DNA of 64,000 nt from Brachynemurus nebulosus (taxonomy: Eukaryota; Arthropoda; Insecta; Neuroptera; Myrmeleontidae): NCBI GenBank assembly GCA_035578155.1, contig JAPWDM010000032.1, forward strand, positions 3,771,394 through 3,835,393. The letters run 5' to 3'. Each line of letters starts with the position of its first letter. Positions within the stretch are counted from its first letter, which is position 1. Shown here piece by piece: positions 11,066 to 22,137 of this stretch. The notes under the pieces are model-generated. The model ran no database searches, had not been told where the DNA came from, and saw nothing but the letters and a program-made list of their open reading frames with translations. The position numbers were made by a program, and so were the translations under genes.

Positions 11066-11808
11066 TTTAAAAATCACCGGAAAGAAGTTAGCGCCGAAAG
11101 TTGAAAAATCTTTTTGTTTTTTATATGGTTAAATTGCTCCCAAATTGCTCCTTTGAAATCAGTAATTGCTCCACCTGAAACTTAATTATTTAATTAGTTA
11201 TTTATAAAGAAAACAATTTTTTTTCCGTTACTTAAGTTATCAAAATCTCCCAAAATAATACTGTTTTATATAATTCCTTTACGTCAATAAATTGCTCCCA
11301 GTTTGCTTTATTTAATTTAAAAGCTAAACCTTAATTTTTTTTTGAATAATTATTAAAACCTTAATTTTTTTGAATAATTATTAAAATATTTTGTTTTTTT
11401 AACTTGTCAAAATTCAATTATCCTTAAATATATGCAAACGACTTAAGAGTATAATGGATTGCCTATACGTTTTAATAATACATAACCTAATTCATAATAT
11501 TTTTTATTTTAATATATTTTAATTATTATTCAGAGAAATTAATAACTAACTTTTAAATTAGATAGAGCAAATTGGGAGCAATTTTTTGATATAAAGTAAT
11601 TGTATAAAAATGCATTATTTGACAAGATTTTGATAATAGAAATAGTCAAACAAAAAAGTTTTTTGTTTGTAAATAACTAATTAAGTAATTAAGTTCCAGG
11701 TGGAGCAATTACTGATTCCAAAGGAGCAATTTGGGAGCAATTTAGCCATATAAAAAACAGAAAGATTTTCCAACTTTCGGCGCCAACTTCTTTTCGGTTT
11801 AAAAATCA
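11066..11808. mobile_element. Long-inverted-repeat element with 11-bp TSD
   Basis: The element proper is 11077-11797. Its arms, each up to about 290 bp, begin CCG(G/A)AAAGAAGTT and contain runs of AAATTGCTCCCAAATTGCTCC. It is flanked by a perfect 11-bp direct repeat TTTAAAAATCA (11066-11076 and 11798-11808). Long arms with a 9-11 bp duplication suggest a Mutator-like or fold-back non-autonomous element. No ORF. Confidence 0.75.
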
Positions 11809-12492
11809 AAATAGATATTTTTTCAACTACTGTCAAATACCCCATTGCTGATATTTAACTGACGAAAATATTATGTTGAAAAATTCTTATTTTACTTTTA
11901 AAGTCTAATAATAATGATTACATCTAAAATTTTGCCATTAATAATAAATTCATTGAAAATAATTTTTTTGTTTTGTTAAAATATTAACGAGTAATTTTTT
12001 ATTAGATTACTATATTAATTTAAAAATAAAAAGGTTATGAAAATTCTAACAATTTCTTAAGTTTACTAATTTATCAAATGTATATTAATACTATGCATTA
12101 ATAATATACATAGTATATAGTGACAAATATAAACAAGGATAGCACAGCCTAGTGCTTAAGACCTATGGATATTTTAAAAGATGACGTCACATTCTACACC
12201 TTTAGCATGAACAGTGATCGAATTCCACAAGAGTCAACATTTACAATAAAAAAATGGTACATAGTTGGTAAGATACAGGAAACGTGGAATGTTGTATAGT
12301 ACATATAAAGATAAAGAAAGAGAGATAGTAGAAAATAGATAATAAAAAAAATTTGCTGGATTCAGTTGAATCCAAGATTTAAAAATACACCCGGTAATTC
12401 AGATCCAATTGGATCCAATTAGATAGGGCCAATTTTAGGATCCAGTTAGATCTGATATATTTATATCTAAATTGATCCAATTATTTTTTCAC

Positions 12493-12495
<3 letters not shown>

Positions 12496-12541
<46 letters not shown>
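12496..12541. repeat. (TA)n microsatellite
   Basis: About 23 TA units directly abutting the right end of the CCCGTG element. Confidence 0.95.
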
Positions 12542-12543
<2 letters not shown>

Positions 12544-12584
12544 GCGTACCAAAGATATTCATAGATCAATAGTACATAAAAATA

Positions 12585-12720
12585 CCTCTTTCGCAACATC
12601 CTGCATCACATAGCGAATTTCTATTTACAAAAATTAATTTTTCTCGGAAAGTAGGTTACATAGAATAATGGTCTAAAACCATTTTTATGTAATTTTTGAA
12701 AAAAAATTTGAATTGACACA
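12585..12720. repeat. Dispersed repeat, copy 1
   Basis: The motif CATAGCGAATTTC and the following block (ATAATGGT...AAAA) recur at 18662-18790. Family not identified. Confidence 0.5.
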
Positions 12721-12866
12721 ACCCTTTATTTTCAAAGATCTACTGATGTACTCAAATCCAGGGTCGGATCTACTGGAGGTGCCTTAACTATAAAATTGGG
12801 AGTAAAATTTGAAATAGGGTGAATATGGTTCGACCAATCAAAATACTAAAAGCCGTTACGTTAAAG

Positions 12867-12925
12867 TAGGGGTGGCCAACCCAAATGATCTTGCGGGCCA
12901 CTTTGGAAGCGCATCATAACTCCGC
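12867..12925 (+). mobile_element. Relic of a hAT (Charlie-like) element end
   Basis: GGGGTGGCCAACCC followed by GCGGGCCAC resembles the widespread hAT terminal sequence. No partner end or transposase was seen, so this is a relic. Confidence 0.4.
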
Positions 12926-13032
12926 GAGCCGCATATAAAATTATGTGTTCCCATATATTATGTATTTTTTTTTTAATACATTGATTTTTACTACCTTAAT
13001 CATTATAAAATAAATATATTTTGTATAAGTGG

Positions 13033-13036
<4 letters not shown>

Positions 13037-13114
<78 letters not shown>
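13037..13114. repeat. (TA)n microsatellite
   Basis: About 39 TA units. The Tyr-Ile 'ORF' across it is an artefact of the repeat. Confidence 0.95.
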
Positions 13115-13119
<5 letters not shown>

Positions 13120-13804
13120 TATATATGCTGTTTATATACACAAAATTAAATTTGGCGTTGGTAATAATTAGCTAATAATTAAATTATAATAAAAAGAAAC
13201 ACGTCCACGCAGTTATTTAAATCAGCGTAGAAGATATTTTCTTGTACACATAGTAAAAACTGTAGTAATTAACTACATAGAAATATGACTATTTAGTATG
13301 CTATTAGTCAATTTAAATTTTACCTCTACCGATTATGTTTTTAAAATACTTCAACAGTTTCCCATATTAACTAGAACTACCTGAATTTATATAGAGCCCT
13401 TAATTTTGTGCGAATAACATTATAATAAAATTTTATCCAATATTTTTGTTTAAATATTGATTGTAGAGTATAAATACAATAAATAAAATCGATTTAAACA
13501 GTAATTTTTAAAGATATAAGGAAAATATTGGGTGCACATGTAAGATTTAGATTCAGATTTGAGCTTTTAGCTTTAACGTAACGGCTTTTAGCAAAAACAG
13601 GTAAACTAGTATTTTCGATGTAGTTTTCATACTTGATATTAGCATTTTATTTTGATTGGTCGAACCATATTCACCCTATTTCAAATTTTACTCCCAATGT
13701 TATAGTAGGTCCTTCCAGTATGTCCGACCCTGGATTTGAGTACATCAGTAGAAAGATCTTTAAAAATGAGGGGTAGTGTAATTTCAAACTTTTTTCTATC
13801 TGTT

Positions 13805-13985
13805 ATAGTTTTCGAGTATTTTGACAAAATTAAATTTTAACCCCAACTTTGAGGGTGGATTTCACCCCTTAATTAGCGTTTTTGGTCGATAAAAAAATAC
13901 GTTTCTGTTATTTTTCTTTGTTCTACACATCTACCAAGTTTCATCAAAATCGGGAATTATCACTTCAAGACCTTTACTTGTTAGT
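13805..13985. repeat. Fragment of the AGTAAAGGTC fold-back family
   Basis: Shares TTTCACCCCTT, AAGTTTCATCAAAATCG and GACCTTTACTTGTTAGT with the right end of the element at 36275-37735, in the same order. Confidence 0.6.
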
Positions 13986-13986
13986 A

Positions 13987-13994
13987 TACACACT

Positions 13995-14065
<71 letters not shown>

Positions 14066-14084
14066 CTATCTATCTATCTATCTA

Positions 14085-14138
<54 letters not shown>
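13987..14138. repeat. Compound (CA)/(TA)/(TATC) microsatellite
   Basis: (CA)n, then (TA)n, (CTAT)n (14065-14090) and (TA)n again. Confidence 0.95.
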
Positions 14139-14142
<4 letters not shown>

Positions 14143-14339
14143 GTTAGTGAATGTAATTTTCAGTTTCTTTACCTTCGGTTTTTGGGCATTTTTCGTAAAA
14201 ACAATTTGTTTTTAACACCACTGGAAAGAGGCAGAAAAATCACATAAAAAAGGTTTTTAAACAATTATTCTATATCAATTAGTTGTCGAGAAAAACGTAC
14301 TTTTGTAAATGGAAATTCAGGCTGAATTTTTTAAAAGTT

Positions 14340-15200
14340 GCCAGTTTTATTACCGCCAAATTGCTGATTTAATCAAAAAATTGTTCAAATGAGAGTTATA
14401 GTTAACGGTGGGGGCAACCGATTGCTATAATCGGGAGCTTTGTAACTCTTATAGTTTCCGAGCTATAATGCAAGCATATAGTTTTTTAAGTTGGACTGTA
14501 TGTATTCACACACACAACTACAAAACACGTATTATCAGACAGACCAACGTGCAGCTCGAGCAATAATGGTCTTACAATACATAACAATCGTAGTGTATTC
14601 GGTGACTTATACCGACTGACTAAATGCCTTAAGCTGTGACAGACCAACAAATGACACCAAGCGAGCTACATTTTTATTTTTATTTTAGTTTGCTTCTAGT
14701 GTCCTATGCTTTCGACGTCTATGTAGCTGTAATACTCAAAATAAGTTTTTCCTTTTATTTTTTTCCTACTTCCATAAAACTGAAATTCTATTTCTATACT
14801 GTACTTTGCTGTTTTTTTTCTTTTTTTTTTTTATGTAATAATCTAATCTATTTAATAATTTTAATTTCCGATGGAAAACGTAATAATCATTTAATTTTTC
14901 ATTATTATTTTGCAAGTACTTGAATAGAAGTATTAAAAATGTCATTTTTAAAACGCAATTACTCAAAAATATGAAATAAAACAATGAAAAGTTCAGTGTT
15001 ACTGGTAGTTTTGAAGCAATTTTTGAAAAACTCTTAAACATATGTTTCCATTTAAAAAACTGTAAGTTTATATCGTAGCTCGAAAATCGTAAAAGCTATA
15101 AAGCTCCTGACTATAGCAATCGGTTGCTTCCGTCGGTATCTACAACTCTTCTTTGAATAATTATTTGACTAAATCAGCGGTTTGGCTGTTATAAAAACTG
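14340..15200. mobile_element. Fold-back element with about 150-bp diverged arms
   Basis: The arms at 14340-14492 and 15050-15200 are diverged inverted copies sharing GCAACCGATTGCTATA and GGAGCTTT. Its loop contains a copy of the 34482-34807 MITE family (14495-14712). No coding sequence. Confidence 0.55.
14495..14712 (+). repeat. Diverged copy of the 34.5-kb hAT-type MITE
   Basis: Shares ACACGTATTA, ACTAATGCC/ACTAAATGCC, CCAAGCGA and GCTTCTAGTGT with 34545-34807, in order. Termini not clearly preserved. Confidence 0.5.
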
Positions 15201-15207
15201 TTATAAT

Positions 15208-15298
15208 TTGTTTTACATCTGCTACACACTGTTAAAAATAATGCTCTTTAATTGATGACACATTGACACCTATATATATTTACTGAATAAATAAATGA

Positions 15299-15382
<84 letters not shown>

Positions 15383-15398
15383 TTATTCATTTATTCAG

Positions 15399-15484
<86 letters not shown>

Positions 15485-15548
15485 TGTCAATGTGTCATCA
15501 ATTAAAGAGCATTATTTTTAACAGTGTGTAGCAGACGTAAAACAAATA
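15208..15548. repeat. Near-perfect palindrome with (TA)n core
   Basis: The left arm (15208-15308) and right arm (from 15373) are inverted copies: GACACATTGACACC, then TTTACTGAATAAATAAATG, then (TA)n, and the reverse. The right-arm (TA)n (15406-15481) has expanded, while its left-arm partner is only about 8 bp. This could be a fold-back element or an inverted duplication. Confidence 0.8.
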
Positions 15549-15605
15549 AGATTTACCAAAAAAAGCCTTATATCAAGTCTTAAAAATAAGATAAAAGTCT
15601 TATAT

Positions 15606-15632
15606 AATAATAATAATAATAATAATAATATT
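15606..15632. repeat. (TAA)n tail of LINE fragment
   Basis: Nine TAA units at the 3' end (minus strand) of the LINE fragment at 15633-15890. Confidence 0.7.
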
Positions 15633-15678
15633 TATTTGCATCGACCAATATAGGTATACAAAAGGTTTACATTTGCTA

Positions 15679-15864
15679 TTACAACAAATCACTTATATCA
15701 TAAGGTGCCATTTCGATTAAATACTTCCTTAATGCCCTTTTAAATTGTTGCGTGTTTTTACTTGTGATCCATTCGGGTAGTTTGTTATACAGCTTCCGCC
15801 CAGTATAAACAGGCGTTTTTTCATAAAAGCTTGTTCTATGTGTATAGTCAAAATTTGACTTCAC
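15679..15864 (-). pseudogene. C-terminal fragment of a jockey/CR1-type LINE protein
   Basis: A 61-residue stretch containing YTHRTSFYEKTPVY, GRKLYNKLPEWI and FKRALRKYLIE. This matches the C-terminal block that follows the RT in jockey/CR1-like LINE ORF2 proteins (Tyr-Asn-Lys-Leu-Pro, then a Phe-Lys-x-x-Leu helix). No RT core remains upstream, so this is a 5'-truncated insertion. The clade assignment is uncertain. Confidence 0.5.
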
Positions 15865-15899
15865 TCTTGTATTGTACTCATATTTCTTGGTGCACGATT

Positions 15900-16510
15900 G
15901 ATCAAAATATGAATTTTCTTTTATGTATGAAAGTAGTTCATATGCATATCAAATGAGCTTTGGTTTTTTGAAATTTTCCCAAAGAAGGGTAGAATCAAAA
16001 ATGTGAGGCATAATTTTTAACAGTGTATATACAGATAAAATAAATACGATTTACCAAAAAAAAATTTTTATAGGGGTAGTATAATAAGCGAGCTATGATT
16101 TTTTGAAATTTTTCCAAAAAGATATCCAATACCAAGAGACTTATTACGAGACTGCTCGCTTATTATGCGATTTTATTAATTTTTTTTTTTTTTTGGTAAA
16201 TCCTATTTATTTTACATGTAGTATGTACTGTTAAAAATAATGCCTTGCATTATTGATTCTAGTCATTTTTGAAAAAATTTCAAAAAATCATAGAATTTTT
16301 GAATTTGCTGTAAAAATTTTATTAATTTTTTTTGGTAAATCGTATTTATTTTACGTCTAGTATACACTGTTAAAATTAATGCTTCGCATTTTTAAGTCTA
16401 CAATTTTTTGTGAAAATTTCAAAAATTCATATCTCGTTTATTATGCGATTTTTATTGATTTTTTTTTTTTTTTTGGTACATCTTATTTGTTTTACGTTTA
16501 CTACACTGTT
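15900..16510. repeat. Scattered copies of a GGTAAATC...ACACTGTTAAAA motif
   Basis: A roughly 60-bp unit occurs near 16020 (inverted), 16193, 16335 and 16475, and in the arms of the 15208-15548 palindrome. It has TTTTGGTAAATC, TATTTRTTTTACRT, then ACTGTTAAAAATAATGC. The spacers are also similar (AATTTCAAAAA). It resembles clustered ends of a short element. Confidence 0.6.
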
Positions 16511-17196
16511 CCACACTTTAATATAATCTATAATCTAATTTAGTTAAGAAACGTAAGGCAAAATTATTATAACAACGATTTAGAATATTTAATTTATTTA
16601 ACTTTTTTATTACAATATAAATGCGTAAAGAATAAATAACTTTTTTAAAAATAAATCAATAAAATTTGCTATTGACTTTTTTAAAAAAAAATTCACAATC
16701 AAAATTAATATCAAGTTGTTACTAATTTCTTAGAAATGAGTATTAATATGTACACAATGTAGTACTCGTATGTTACTACAATGATTAAATTTGTATATCC
16801 GTAATTGATATATTTAATATAAACTCATATGAATTTGAATAGAACTAGTCATCAGTCTATTACCGAAAAGTAATTATAGATACAATGATAACTGAATGAA
16901 AAAACATATGATTGAAAATTTGTCTAGTTGCCGCTCCAGCTTGCGGTATCCTTCGCAACGTTGCCGCCAGTTTATCACCTAGGATAACAAAAAAAAAAGA
17001 GTATGATAATATTTATCAGAAACATTGTCGATAGAAATGATAAAATGCGTATAATATTCTAAGGCAAAAATTTTCCCCCTCCATAAAAAAAGTATGTAGT
17101 TTTGTTTGAAAAATGAGTTTCAGATATCAAGCACATCGCTGCAATGGACAAACAGTTTCTTTTTTTCGATTGAACAAACCAAATTGGAGAATATTT
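16511..17196. other. AT-rich spacer, nothing recognised
   Basis: No ORF, repeat or RNA gene that I can support. Confidence 0.4.
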
Positions 17197-17205
17197 TTGC
17201 CTGAG

Positions 17206-17558
17206 CGGAGTGGTCGAGCGTGCTTAAGTACTGGCACTTCGACTGGTAGGTCGAGGATTCGAATCTTGCGACCGGCTATGCTCGTGAAGGTTTTCTGTAG
17301 TTTTCCTTCACAATTCCAGATGAATATCGGCATAGTTCCTTTAAAGAAGTCGATTGCAGACGAACACCTTTCGAATCCTAGTCCCCCACCACTTGCCTTG
17401 TCCTCCACTCGTATCACAATTGTATAACGTAAAAAAAGTATTGTAATAAGTATTGGAGTATTAATAAAGATACAAACAATGATGTGGGTGGCGTCTGTTA
17501 TAGGCAAAAAAGACTCAGAAACAGACGTTAAGCCATATTATTATTGTTATTATTATTA
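17206..17558 (+). mobile_element. tRNA-derived SINE with 9-bp TSD
   Basis: The head resembles a tRNA: A box near TGGTCGAGCGTG (17211) and B box GGATTCGAATC (about 17261). A central SINE-like body follows (AATTCCAGATGAATATCGGC), then a tail of (ATT)n. It is flanked by the direct repeat TTGCCTGAG (17197-17205 and 17559-17567). Transcription by RNA polymerase III and retroposition by a partner LINE are inferred from the family. The tail resembles those of LINEs ending in (ATT)n. Confidence 0.8.
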
Positions 17559-17707
17559 TTGCCTGAGGTGTGAATATATAAACTAAACCAAATTTTGAAC
17601 AATTGATTTCGTTTAGTGCATAAAATAAGAAACATTGAAATAATTTGTTTTCTGTAGTTTAACGGGCTATATCTATTATCTAGCCTAGCTGGTTGAAATA
17701 AATTGTT

Positions 17708-17710
<3 letters not shown>

Positions 17711-17794
<84 letters not shown>
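17711..17794. repeat. (TA)n microsatellite
   Basis: About 42 TA units with one TT interruption near 17749. Confidence 0.95.
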
Positions 17795-17798
<4 letters not shown>

Positions 17799-18068
17799 TG
17801 TAAATTTATATTTACAATTAATGTTAATCTAAGGTGCTTGTGTTTTTGTTTTTTTTCTAATGTTTAAATATTTATTTTGTAATTAATAGATTTGAAAATA
17901 TTGTTGGAAGTTTAACTTGTAATTTAATTATCTTTTATAGGTAATTTGGTTTCATTTATTTTGTAATGTTAAATTTGATTATTATTTTGTATTATCTTTT
18001 ATAGATCAATAAATCTAGTTAAACTCTAAGAAAGAATTTTAAAAATTAAATTACAAGCTATAACTAAG

Positions 18069-18661
18069 ATGACAGATATAGATTATGGTTATATATTGTA
18101 AAAAAATCTGCAGAAAATTTCATACTAGCTGGTATTTCAATTGATAAATAGGTTTGGTATGTTTTTCCTGAAGAATACCAAGATTTGGACGACCACGTGA
18201 AATTAAAAGATGTGAAGACAGTAAAATCTGCTGTTGGAGCAATTCGACCTGTAGGTGGGTTTAGAAAGATTCAAATTAAATTAACAGATGAAATAAGACA
18301 AGAATATTTTGATGAAGATGATAATCTGAGTTATAAGGAAAATCCTTTAGAAGAAAAACCAAGTGAATTAATCGAAGTCGATTTCACACCACTTACAGCA
18401 CATGAAGATTTTTTTTTATTAAAAAGAATAAAAGAATTAGAATTAAAATTAGAGCAAAGAGATGAATTAAAATTAAATGAAATTGAAAAGAGATTTGTTA
18501 TTGAAAAGTTTAACGGTAAACAAAATACATCAGAATGGTTAGAACAATATGAAACTGAATGTGCTAGACATAAAATAAACGATTCGAAAAAAATAATTGA
18601 AGTTCTTAGATTTTTTTTGGAAGCATCGGCACTAGATTGGTATTTTGCAAATTTAAAATAC
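18069..18661 (+). pseudogene. gag: Ty3/gypsy gag fragment
   Basis: A continuous stretch of about 167 residues (18185-18688) is gag-like. A helical Glu/Lys-rich segment is followed by RFVIEKFNGKQNTSEWLEQY and LRFFLEASALDWYF, the retrotransposon gag signature of Trp-x-x-x-Tyr and Leu-Asp-Trp-Tyr. It has no good ATG. Upstream an in-frame TAG (about 18151) and a frameshift near 18101 separate it from an apparent ATG at 18069. It ends abruptly at 18661, where an unrelated dispersed repeat begins. No protease or RT follows. It is unlike the gags of elements A-D in this window. Confidence 0.7.
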
Positions 18662-18790
18662 CCCTGTCGCAGCATCTGCATAACATAGCGAATTTCCAAT
18701 CATAAAAGTTACTTTTTTTCGAAAACCCGCTTACCTTGAATAATGGTTCAAAATATATTTTCTGTGATTTTCTTGGTTCTTTACCACAAT
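18662..18790. repeat. Dispersed repeat, copy 2
   Basis: Matches 12585-12720. It truncates the gag fragment to its left. Confidence 0.5.
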
Positions 18791-19176
18791 GTAAAAAAAA
18801 TTGAAAAAACTTTTAAATTTTGGCAAATTGTTTGCAAAAAACTCATTTTTTTGAGGTTTTTGGAATCGGACATGTCTGACTGGAGAACTCATACAAAATT
18901 TTTGGACTTCCAACGTTTTATTGTTTTATTATATTTGCATCCCAAACTAGTATCTATCCTATAAATATAACAAGTTTCATCCCAAAATGAATTTCTCGGA
19001 AATATAGGCACTTAAATTTTCGAAATTTCTAAATTAATTTAAAATAGAGTTAGTCTCCAGAAATTTTGTATTATGGTAAATTTAATTTAATAAATGACAA
19101 GTATATAAGTATAGTAATTATAAAGCATTCGCATAGAACAATATTTTTAAGTATACATGCACATAAGCAAAATAAT

Positions 19177-19631
19177 TTTTGTATTTTCCTGAAGGAAGGA
19201 AATATTTTCCCGTAATAAAAAGTATCCTAAATGTTGACGCAGGTAATAAGTTATCACTACACCAGATTTCATAAAAATCCGTTCAATAGTTTTCGCGTAA
19301 TATGTGCACATGCTCAAAAAGTTTTTTTATTTTCCTGTGGGAATGAGCCACTTTCCCGAAATAAAAAGTATCTGAGATGCTGACTCAGGTAATAAGTTAT
19401 CACCACACCAAATTGCATCAAAATCCGTTCAATAGTTTTTGCGTACTGTATGCACATGCTCAACATAGTTTTTCCATTTTCCCGTGGGAATGAGACATTT
19501 TCTCGAAGTAGAAAGTATCTTAGATGTTGATCCGGGTAATAAGTTGTCAGCACACCAAATTTCATTAAAATCCATCCAGTAGTTTTTGCGTGATGCGTGA
19601 ACAGACGAACAGACAGACAGACAGACAGACA
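19177..19631 (+). repeat. Three tandem units of about 147 bp
   Basis: Units start near 19177, 19322 and 19469. Each has TTTTCC(Y)GTGGGAATGA-like, AAAGTATC, GGTAATAAGTT, then AAAATCCRTYCARTAGTTTT. The last ends in (CAGA)n (19610-19631). The final motif is widespread in insect genomes. It is not a CRISPR: there are no unique spacers. Confidence 0.8.
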
Positions 19632-21135
19632 AAAATTTTAAAAATCGCTGTTTTGATATCTACATCGATAACTATTTACAGTATCTGCACAATTTTTAAA
19701 AAATATTCCCTATACAGAAACGGTCTCGTTACATTTGTATTATTTGTATAGATTACCTATTAATGGCTCTTTATTTAAAATATTAATTTTTTTTTCAAAA
19801 TAAATCGCTCCCTGTTCTAGGAAATATATATTTTTTAAATTTTTATAAAATTTCTTATGAAAGTTGGCTTCTTAGACAATTTTATTTCCAAGAAAAATGT
19901 ATTAAAACATGAACATTTAAATGTTGGCAATTTCTGTATTGTGGCGCTATCAGTGTACGCGTTAGTTAACTACTTTATTTAAAAGTTCGAATAAAATTCC
20001 AGTCATTTTAATTTTTAATTGTTCAGGAACTTCAGTATCATAAAAGCAAGCAAAATAATATTACAATTTATTTATGTAGATACATATATGATGGAAAGTT
20101 AAGAAAAGAAAATGTTTTTTTGGAAGTTCGTGTTTAAGGTAAAATCGAAAAAAACTTGGAAAATTTAATTAGTAATTAATTTTTTAAAAATATTTTTAGG
20201 TTTGGTTGTAAATAAATCTACTGTTGATCTTTCAATATGATATTGAACTATTCATTATTTAAAATGAAAAATTGTGTACTTATTAGATGATGAAAATAAA
20301 AAATTAAAAGTTTGAAAAACTGGAACAAATCGAAGTCAAAAGTCTGTCGGGACACCGGAGCTAGAACCGTGACAAATCCGGGAAAACCAAGACGTATGGA
20401 CACTCTACACGGATTGTGAATGTTATAAACTTTAAGTTTTGATTTTTAAGCGTATTTTGAGTGAAATTGAAAATTAACAACGTGTGAAATTTGACATTTT
20501 AGTTAAAGTGCATATAAAATATAATACCTGCATGTTTTTATAAAAATGCAAATATAAATAAATGTTTTCTGTTTTTTTTATTTTAATTGTTATTAATTAT
20601 TTGGCTTTTTTAATAATTTAGAATTTTTCTGTCAAATAAATAAATTCTGAAAATATGAATTTATGACATAATTTCAGTAAAAGTGAAAATGAAATTTTTC
20701 ACCCACACTTTTGTAGTGCCAATGTACATCACTGGATCCCAATTTTCAAATGGATAGATAATTTCAGAAGCGTAGAAACTAATTATTAAAAAATTGCAAA
20801 CAAAATGTGTTTATATGATAATACGTACTTATAAAAAAGATGTTTATATACGTGTTCTTCCGAAAATCGTAAATAACTAACTTTCTCTCGATGAAGTTGG
20901 ATTGACAAACATTTACATTAGGGATGTTTTGGATATTCGTAACCGTAACTAAAACTACCGATTTCGTAACCGTAACTAAAATTACCAACTGTAATGTAAT
21001 AAATTTGACACAGCTTAAAGTACAGTCCGCGCCAGCAGCGACGATACACTGGGCGGCAACAAAACATACAATAAAATTAACTTTGAAAATTATCAATTTT
21101 TTTATTATAAATTTTGAAAACGTTGTACAAAATCT

Positions 21136-21137
<2 letters not shown>
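19632..21137. other. Gene-free AT-rich stretch
   Basis: Only a short direct duplication of TTCGTAACCGTAACTAAAA (20937 and 20962) stands out. No coding sequence supported. Confidence 0.4.

Positions 21138-21219
<82 letters not shown>
21138..21219. repeat. (TA)n microsatellite
   Basis: About 41 TA units followed by ACAGGGTC. Confidence 0.95.
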
Positions 21220-21221
<2 letters not shown>

Positions 21222-22137
21222 GGTCTAAAATATATAACTCTCCGAAAAAATAGGGGAGAAAGGTCTCAATTTACTAATTAAGTTTTGCTAGTTAAATTGT
21301 ACCGATCAAGTTTCATTTTAGAAATTTTCGATTGTCAAAAACGTGTTAAAAAATGGCCCCTAGAAAAAAAAACTTAATCAGGCTCTGATTACTTATCATT
21401 TTTTTCCTTTGCTTTTTGGAACGTAAATTTTTTTGTCAACAAAATATTTTTACCTGCTTGTTTACGGAATCTTTTTAAAATAGCTATACAGCAGTGTCCA
21501 TAAAAATTTGAACATGATTTTTAATGAAACAATCTACGTCATATTTCAAAAAGATGGATTTCGTCAAATCTCATTAAATTATTTGGAAATTTAACAAACA
21601 CCTGCAATCGATTTTAGTAATCACTGACTGTCAACTTTAATCCAATTCTTTGACACATTTAACACATTCAGGGCTGCCTCTAGCATTGGCGTAGTTCAAA
21701 ACAAAATTAAAACTAAACACTCCTCAGAATAAAGATGGTTTAATGGTTAAGGGCGCTTTTCTAATCATGGGACTGGTGACATGAAAATATTTTTTTCACT
21801 ATAAAATTTAGTTTTTTACGAATTATGAAACAACAATTAAATTTAAAACATTTCTAAAATATACAATCGGTTTATTATTCATGCACATACAAATACTTTT
21901 AATACTTTGATTTAAAGAAAAACCAGTACTTCCATTGTTGAAAATATGGTTATTTTCGAAGTGAAAAATGTACTGTTTTATTATTGATAATATCAGTCGT
22001 ACCTATGTGACAAATATGTATAAATAGGTTACTAGTGTTTTTAATAAATAATAAATTTTCAGAACAGTATATGTATAAATATCCAAATGACAAGTAATAA
22101 ATAACTTGAAAATATCTTTTTTAAAAAATAACTAATG
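21220..22137. other. Gene-free AT-rich stretch
   Basis: No ORF or recognisable repeat. Confidence 0.4.

Larger units (their letters stand above)
8983..12495. mobile_element. 3.5-kb non-autonomous DNA element with CCCGTG ends
   Basis: Inverted termini of 22 bp begin CCCGTGAAAAAAT and match at 21 of 22 positions. Both subterminal regions are filled with degenerate (A/G)GATCCAATT/AGATC repeats (8998-9230 and 12355-12480), as expected for transposase-binding arrays. No ORF longer than about 90 codons lies inside. Two other inverted-repeat elements (9927-10638 and 11077-11797) sit within it. Flanks read ATA on both sides, a weak candidate TSD. The superfamily is not determined. Confidence 0.6.
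12722..13800. mobile_element. Fold-back element with about 150-bp arms
   Basis: Left arm 12722-12865 and right arm about 13575-13790 are inverted copies, sharing AATAGGGTGAATATGG, CGACCAATCAAAAT and CCGTTACGTTAAAG. The loop holds a hAT-like end (12867) and a (TA)n tract. No gene. Confidence 0.65.

Noticed and set aside
12941..13141. Tyr-Ile repeat ORFs across (TA)n tracts (also at 13.9, 15.3, 21.1, 41.5-42.0, 46.5 and 60.6 kb)
   Set aside because: Pure (TA)n has no stop in these frames; the protein is an artefact of the microsatellite.
14636..14923. 95-codon Phe/Tyr-rich ORF
   Set aside because: Lies in the loop of a fold-back element in T-rich DNA; no domain.
17206..17290. A tRNA-Ser/Leu gene
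   Set aside because: The boxes are present but the acceptor stem does not pair and the sequence continues as a SINE with TSD.
19177..19631. CRISPR-like array
   Set aside because: Three long diverged units without unique spacers, in a eukaryotic genome.
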